From: Sinobacterium norvegicum
GTDB lineage: Bacteria; Pseudomonadota; Gammaproteobacteria; Pseudomonadales; Sinobacteriaceae
NCBI RefSeq assembly: GCF_923077115.1
Contig: NZ_CAKLPX010000001.1
Coordinates: 1,488,001-1,552,000, forward strand
Length of the DNA: 64,000 nucleotides
Direction of reading: 5' to 3'
Shown: positions 60,230 through 64,000 of the stretch, piece after piece
How the letters are laid out: the number at the start of each line of letters is the position of its first letter
How positions within the stretch are numbered: position 1 is the stretch's first letter
Translations under genes and position numbers: made by a program
The notes under the pieces: model-generated
Seen by the model: the letters and a program-made list of their open reading frames with translations, nothing else
What the model was told of the DNA's origin: nothing
Databases searched by the model: none

Positions 60230-62713
60230 GTGTTAAGCCCACTGTTTAAGCGAACGCCACTGGCCGCAGCAACCCTGCTAACCCTGTTGACTGCCGCCGG
60301 CACCGCCAGCGCCAAAAACGCCGCCTTCGATGCCACGGTCTACCGCACCAGCGGTGGTATTCCTCATATTATCGCCGACGACTGGGGCAGTATTGGTTAC
60401 GGCACCGGTTTTGCCGCTGCCGAAGATCACTTCTGTAAACAGAGTAAGAATGCCCTGAAGTTTCGCGGTGAGCTGGCGGCCAACTTCGGCCCCGGTGAAC
60501 AGAACGCCAATATCAGCTCCGACTTCTTCTACAAGCTATTAGCAGCAGAAGGCATTTATGACGAGAAGGTCGACAAAGAATTCGACCGCCTCTTCGCCGG
60601 CTATGCCGCCGGTTTCAACCGCTATTTGCGCGATACCGGCATCGACAACATTAAAGACCCCGCCTGTGGCGGTGCTGCTTGGGTTCAGCCGCTGACCGCC
60701 GATGATGTGCGTCGCTTTCACCTGACACCGGCCTTTTTGCCTAACTTCTCACCGCTGTTATTAGCCGCCAAGCCACCGGCAGCCAAGGCCGCAGCGACAC
60801 CGGGCACTACCGCCGCGACAATCAATACTACCGTCGCCATGACCGACCGCGACTTATCCGCCTACGCCGCCAGCTTCTACAACCCCAGCGACAAGGGCAG
60901 TAACGGCGTCGCCATTGGTAAAGACGCCAGTAAGGATGGCGCCTCCAGCCTACTGTTTGCCAACCCGCACTTAGAGTGGAAAAACTTCGACTTCCGCATG
61001 TATGCGATGCATCAAATCATTCCCGGCGTCAGCAACATGCTCGGTGCCAACCAGGCCCAACGCGCCCATGTTGGCTTTGGCACCAACGGCGATGTCGCCT
61101 GGACCAATACCGTGTCGACCTCTCAGGCCTATATGTTTTACAAGCTCGACCTAGTACCCGGCAACCCGATGGCCTATAGCTTCGATGGCAAGGAACAGGC
61201 CATCGAAGCGGTCACCGTCAGCGCCAATGTATTGGCTGGCGAGGGCAGGCTGATCGAACAACAGCACACCTTTTACAAGGCTAACAACGGTTATATGGTC
61301 GGCGGAAAATTCCCCTGGATGGAAGGCTTCGGCGTTAGCTTGCGGATTGCCAACGAAGGCGCCCGCGGCTTCCAGGGCGGTGCCATGGCTATGGCACAGG
61401 CCAGCACCGTCAACGAATTAAAGCAGGCAATCAACACCTACCAATCGACACCGGGCATCAACACTATTGCCGTCGATAATCAGGGCCAGGCGATGTATGG
61501 CGACCTTGGCCCCATTGTTAACTACACCGACCAGCAGCTCAAAGACTGCGTCTTCAAGCCGCCGATGTTTCAGGGCAACAGCAGCAAGTGCGCCTGGAAT
61601 ACCGATGATGATTCCGCCGTGCCTGGTTTAATGGGAGCCAGCAAACAGGCGGCGATTATTCGCAACGACTATGCCACCAACTCCAACGACAGTTACTGGC
61701 TGGCCAACCCCAACGTACCGTTCAATGGTATTCCTGCAGTTCAGGGTAATTCGAAGAGCGAGCGTACCCTGCGTACCCGCTCTGGCTTGACCATGGTGCA
61801 GCAGCGTATCGACGGCAACGACGGCCTGGTCGGCAAAGGCTTTGACCTCGACAACTTGGTCGAGCGCATGCTCAGCAACCAGCACTACGCCGGCCAGATT
61901 CTGCGCGATGATGTGGTCACACTGTGCCGCAAAAATCCCGCCGTCAGCGTCGATGGCAACAAGGTCGACCTGACTCAGGCCTGTCAGGTATTGAGCCAAT
62001 GGAGCCTCACCGCCGACATCGACAGCCGCGGCAGCCACCTGTTCCGCGAGTTCTTACGCGCCGCCAACGGCGGTGAGTTTACCCGCTGGTTACCCAAGCA
62101 GTTTAATTACACCGTCGCCTTCGACCTCAACGACCCGGTCAACACGCCCCGCGGTTTGGACACCAACAACAACCCTGAAGTGCTGCAGGCATTAGCCAAG
62201 GCGGTACTGGTATTACAGGAGGTCAATATCCCAGCCGATGCGGTATTGGGTGATATTCAATACATTACCCGCAACGGTGAAAAAATTCCGATGCCGGCCG
62301 GGGAAGAGTTCGAAGGTGTCTTCAACAAGATGGCCTACGACCCGATCAGCAAACAGGGCTACCCGGATGTTACCGGCTCATCGGCCAGCTGGGTGATGGC
62401 CACACAGTTGACCGCCGACAACGTCAAGGTCAAGGGCGTGGTGTCTTACTCGCAATCCTCAGACCCAACATCGCCGCATTACAGCGACCTGAGCAAACTG
62501 TTCTCCGCCGGTGAGATGGTCGACATTCCGTTTACCGTTGCCGAGGTTAAGGCCGCTGCGCTCAGCACCACGGTATTAAAAGAAGGGGTTGATCAATGCC
62601 TCTCCGGTGGCTACAAAGACTTTGTCGCCCCCAGCTTCCGCAATAAGAACCGCTGTATTCGCTACTTTAAGGATATCGACAACAAGCAGTTCGCCGGTTT
62701 TAGCGCCAAGTAA
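60230..62713 (+). CDS. Penicillin-acylase-family Ser-type Ntn hydrolase, acylase 2
   Basis: An 827-residue paralogue of acylase 1, closely similar over nearly its whole length. It has a Sec-type signal (LAAATLLTLLTAAGTASA) instead of a lipobox, so it is probably periplasmic rather than lipid-anchored. The nucleophile is predicted at Ser224 in DKGSNGVAIGKD, and motifs such as SNMLGANQAQRAHVGFGTNGDVAWTNTVST are conserved. The linker before the cleavage site is Ala/Pro/Thr-rich here but Lys/Pro-rich in acylase 1. The GTG start has GAGGAG eight bases upstream. The pair looks like a tandem duplication with divergence in location and substrate. Confidence 0.88.
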   Translation: MLSPLFKRTPLAAATLLTLLTAAGTASAKNAAFDATVYRTSGGIPHIIADDWGSIGYGTGFAAAEDHFCKQSKNALKFRGELAANFGPGEQNANISSDFFYKLLAAEGIYDEKVDKEFDRLFAGYAAGFNRYLRDTGIDNIKDPACGGAAWVQPLTADDVRRFHLTPAFLPNFSPLLLAAKPPAAKAAATPGTTAATINTTVAMTDRDLSAYAASFYNPSDKGSNGVAIGKDASKDGASSLLFANPHLEWKNFDFRMYAMHQIIPGVSNMLGANQAQRAHVGFGTNGDVAWTNTVSTSQAYMFYKLDLVPGNPMAYSFDGKEQAIEAVTVSANVLAGEGRLIEQQHTFYKANNGYMVGGKFPWMEGFGVSLRIANEGARGFQGGAMAMAQASTVNELKQAINTYQSTPGINTIAVDNQGQAMYGDLGPIVNYTDQQLKDCVFKPPMFQGNSSKCAWNTDDDSAVPGLMGASKQAAIIRNDYATNSNDSYWLANPNVPFNGIPAVQGNSKSERTLRTRSGLTMVQQRIDGNDGLVGKGFDLDNLVERMLSNQHYAGQILRDDVVTLCRKNPAVSVDGNKVDLTQACQVLSQWSLTADIDSRGSHLFREFLRAANGGEFTRWLPKQFNYTVAFDLNDPVNTPRGLDTNNNPEVLQALAKAVLVLQEVNIPADAVLGDIQYITRNGEKIPMPAGEEFEGVFNKMAYDPISKQGYPDVTGSSASWVMATQLTADNVKVKGVVSYSQSSDPTSPHYSDLSKLFSAGEMVDIPFTVAEVKAAALSTTVLKEGVDQCLSGGYKDFVAPSFRNKNRCIRYFKDIDNKQFAGFSAK

Positions 62714-62730
62714 CAGCGCTGCAGCGCCTT

Positions 62731-62759
62731 AAAAAGCCGGCCTCTGAGCCGGCTTTTTT
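62731..62759 (+). terminator. Rho-independent terminator after acylase 2
   Basis: AAAAAGCCGG and CCGGCTTTTT form a ten-base-pair stem around an eight-base loop, ending in a T run, 17 bases after the acylase 2 stop. Confidence 0.9.
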
Positions 62760-62816
62760 GTGTCTAATCAGCCCTCGATTCTGCTAGACTAAATGCAGTT
62801 TTAAGGGAGCGAAAAC

Positions 62817-63194
62817 ATGCATATCCATCATCAAATAAACTACGTTGAATTCCCCGGTTGCGACCTCGAAGCCACCCAGGCCTTCTTCGAGGCAGTATTT
62901 AATTTTGCCTTTGAGCATTACGGTGACGACTATATCGCCTTTGCCGACCGGGGGCTGGATGGCGGTTTCTACCGCGCACCAATGTCATCCAAGGCCGATA
63001 ATGGCAGCGCCTTGCTGGTCTTTTACAGCCAGGATTTGACCACCACACTCACCGCGGTCGAAGACTGCGGTGGCACGATTAAAAAAACAATCTTCGCCTT
63101 CCCCGGTGGTCACCGTTTTCATTTTATCGAGCCCTCAGGGAACGAGTTTGCGGTATGGTCTGACTGCTATCACGAACGTCATCCACAGGATTGA
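62817..63194 (+). CDS. VOC (glyoxalase/bleomycin-resistance fold) family protein
   Basis: A 125-residue single-module VOC protein. It opens with INYVEFPGCDLEATQAFFEAVFNFAFEHYGDDYIAF, typical of the N-terminal strand and helix, and ends in FPGGHRFHFIEPSGNEFAVWSD, where the conserved Glu/His positions may bind a divalent metal. Such proteins act as dioxygenases, isomerases or resistance proteins; the substrate here is unknown. It starts with a good ribosome site (AAGGGAG) and ends eight bases before the TfoX-N gene, so they are co-transcribed. Confidence 0.88.
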   Translation: MHIHHQINYVEFPGCDLEATQAFFEAVFNFAFEHYGDDYIAFADRGLDGGFYRAPMSSKADNGSALLVFYSQDLTTTLTAVEDCGGTIKKTIFAFPGGHRFHFIEPSGNEFAVWSDCYHERHPQD

Positions 63195-63201
63195 GCAGCC
63201 C

Positions 63202-63573
63202 ATGACGACAAGACAACAGCAGCGTGAGTTTGCCGATTTCAGCTGCGAGCTGCTACAGGGTATCGGCCCGGTTATCAGCAAGCCGATGTTTGGCGGCTTC
63301 GGGCTTTTTTTAGAGGGTTTAATGTTTGCCCTTATCGCCGACCACACGCTGTACCTCAAGGTCGACGAGACCAGCAAAACACACTTTACCGATCTCGGCC
63401 TCGAACCGTTTAGCTACTTCAAAAAGGACAAACAGTTTTCACTCAACTACTTCCAGGCACCGGAGCAGGTGTTTGACGATATCGACGCCATGCGACACTG
63501 GGGCAACATCGCCTATGAGGCTGCCTTAAGGGCGGCACTCAGTAAGAAGAATAAAACCAAGGCGAAAAAATAA
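63202..63573 (+). CDS. TfoX N-terminal-domain protein
   Basis: A 123-residue protein equal to the TfoX N-terminal domain alone: FSCELLQGIGPVISKPMFGGFGLFLEGLMFALIADHTLYLKVDETSK, then PFSYFKKDKQFSLNYFQAPEQVFDD. Full TfoX/Sxy regulates competence in gammaproteobacteria, but single-domain forms like this are common and their role is unclear. The ATG at 63202 is chosen over the longer reading from 63070, which overlaps the VOC gene. The C-terminus is lysine-rich. Confidence 0.85.
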   Translation: MTTRQQQREFADFSCELLQGIGPVISKPMFGGFGLFLEGLMFALIADHTLYLKVDETSKTHFTDLGLEPFSYFKKDKQFSLNYFQAPEQVFDDIDAMRHWGNIAYEAALRAALSKKNKTKAKK

Positions 63574-63590
63574 AAACTGATCGCTTATCG

Positions 63591-64000
63591 CTACATTCTA
63601 AAGACACCAAAGCGACTCTCTTTGACTGGCTGAGTGAGGCAAATTGACAGGCTCTCGGCAATCACCGCTCGGCTGTCGGCCGGATCAATAATGCCATCAT
63701 CCCACAACCGTGCCGACGAGTAATACGCCGTCGACTGCGCCTGATACTGCTCGATCAAGTCCTGACTATCAACATTATTATTCGGTCTTTTTATTTTTTT
63801 ATTTTTTTTTGCAATCGCATCGAAAACACCGGCCGCCTGCGCCCCTCCCATAACGGCAGTGTTAGCATTAGGCCAGAGAAACAAAAAACTGGGATTGTAG
63901 GCACGGCCACACATACCGTAATTACCGGCACCATAACTGTTACCGGTAATCAGGGTGATTTTCGGTACATCGGCACAGGCCACCGCCGTCACCAACTTGG
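63591..64000 (-). CDS. Methylcrotonyl-CoA carboxylase beta subunit, C-terminal end (runs off the right edge)
   Basis: The last 136 or so residues of an acyl-CoA carboxylase carboxyltransferase subunit. They contain KITLITGNSYGAGNYGMCGRAYNPSFLFLWPNA and MGGAQAAGVF, and end in YYSSARLWDDGIIDPADSRAVI and RFGVFRM, all typical of the MCC beta subunit in leucine catabolism. The 5' part lies beyond position 64000. In the region where the family usually has a charged linker, this gene carries a Lys/Asn-rich stretch encoded by A runs. Neighbouring leucine-degradation genes would be expected to the right. Confidence 0.88.
   Translation of the reverse strand, partial: KLVTAVACADVPKITLITGNSYGAGNYGMCGRAYNPSFLFLWPNANTAVMGGAQAAGVFDAIAKKNKKIKRPNNNVDSQDLIEQYQAQSTAYYSSARLWDDGIIDPADSRAVIAESLSICLTQPVKESRFGVFRM

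Noticed and set aside
1..64000. tRNA, rRNA or known riboswitch genes
   Set aside because: None recognised by eye on either strand; a covariance-model scan could not be run and might still find small RNAs.

Overview
The window is chromosomal DNA of a Gram-negative bacterium, most likely a marine gammaproteobacterium of the Cellvibrionales/Spongiibacteraceae kind. That is inferred from an LpxL-type lipid A acyltransferase, lipobox lipoproteins, a U32 rRNA hydroxylase, an integron-type attC array and the gene repertoire. No rRNA or tRNA was seen, so the taxonomy is not firm. Most of the window is moderately GC-rich and densely coding. The stretch at about 25.2-30.5 kb is clearly AT-richer and looks acquired.

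Layout. (1) 0.2-7.0 kb: an eight-gene co-directional block (NTF2-like, SDR, FAD amine-oxidase-like, DUF1365, Cfa-type methyltransferase, DUF2878, exported unknown, DUF3833 lipoprotein). This is the set usually tied to ChrR/ECF-sigma photo-oxidative stress and fatty-acid modification, and two promoter-like sites of identical TGATC(C/T)-N16-CGTATA geometry precede it and its last gene. (2) 7.0-15.3 kb: a flavodoxin-fold quinone reductase divergent from a LysR gene, an AbgT transporter, a beta-propeller protein, and a LysR gene divergent from a GntH-like metallo-beta-lactamase-fold protein. (3) 15.3-25 kb: RNA-modification genes (Methyltransf_32, TrmY-like, RlhA-like), a GST, an acyl-CoA synthetase, and small stress or unknown genes. 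(4) 25.2-30.5 kb: an accessory island with an MscS-like channel gene bracketed by short inverted repeats, a RAYT-type transposase with a tandem GTGGAGCGGGGA array, and a small integron cassette array without integrase (CALIN) whose two cassettes encode a SIR2-family protein and an exported unknown protein.

(5) 30.7-46.8 kb: a near-complete pathway for degrading steroid rings C and D (the HIP pathway). FadD3 activates HIP. IpdF and the adjacent IpdE1/IpdE2 dehydrogenase subunits start side-chain beta-oxidation. IpdC, EchA20 and IpdAB open the last two rings. FadE31/FadE32-like dehydrogenases, FadA6, a second thiolase and a second SDR finish beta-oxidation. Instead of a TetR-type KstR2, two tandem Lrp/AsnC regulators lie behind fadD3. 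An 8-bp motif is shared by the ipdA and fadD3 upstream regions. A 50-bp stem-loop repeat occurs once at the distal end of the cluster and once in its middle.

(6) 47-55 kb: a metallo-beta-lactamase-fold hydrolase, a lipid A acyltransferase, a bacterial voltage-gated sodium channel, a thioesterase, LysE and MarR genes, a luciferase-like oxidoreductase and an aldehyde dehydrogenase. (7) 55-63 kb: a PadR regulator divergent from the first of two large paralogous Ser-type Ntn-hydrolase acylases. The inverted repeat TACTCC-N5-GGAGTA occurs twice between padR and acylase 1, and once, with one changed base, upstream of acylase 2, which suggests one regulator for both. (8) The right edge carries a VOC protein, a TfoX-N protein and the 3' end of a methylcrotonyl-CoA carboxylase beta-subunit gene that continues beyond the window.
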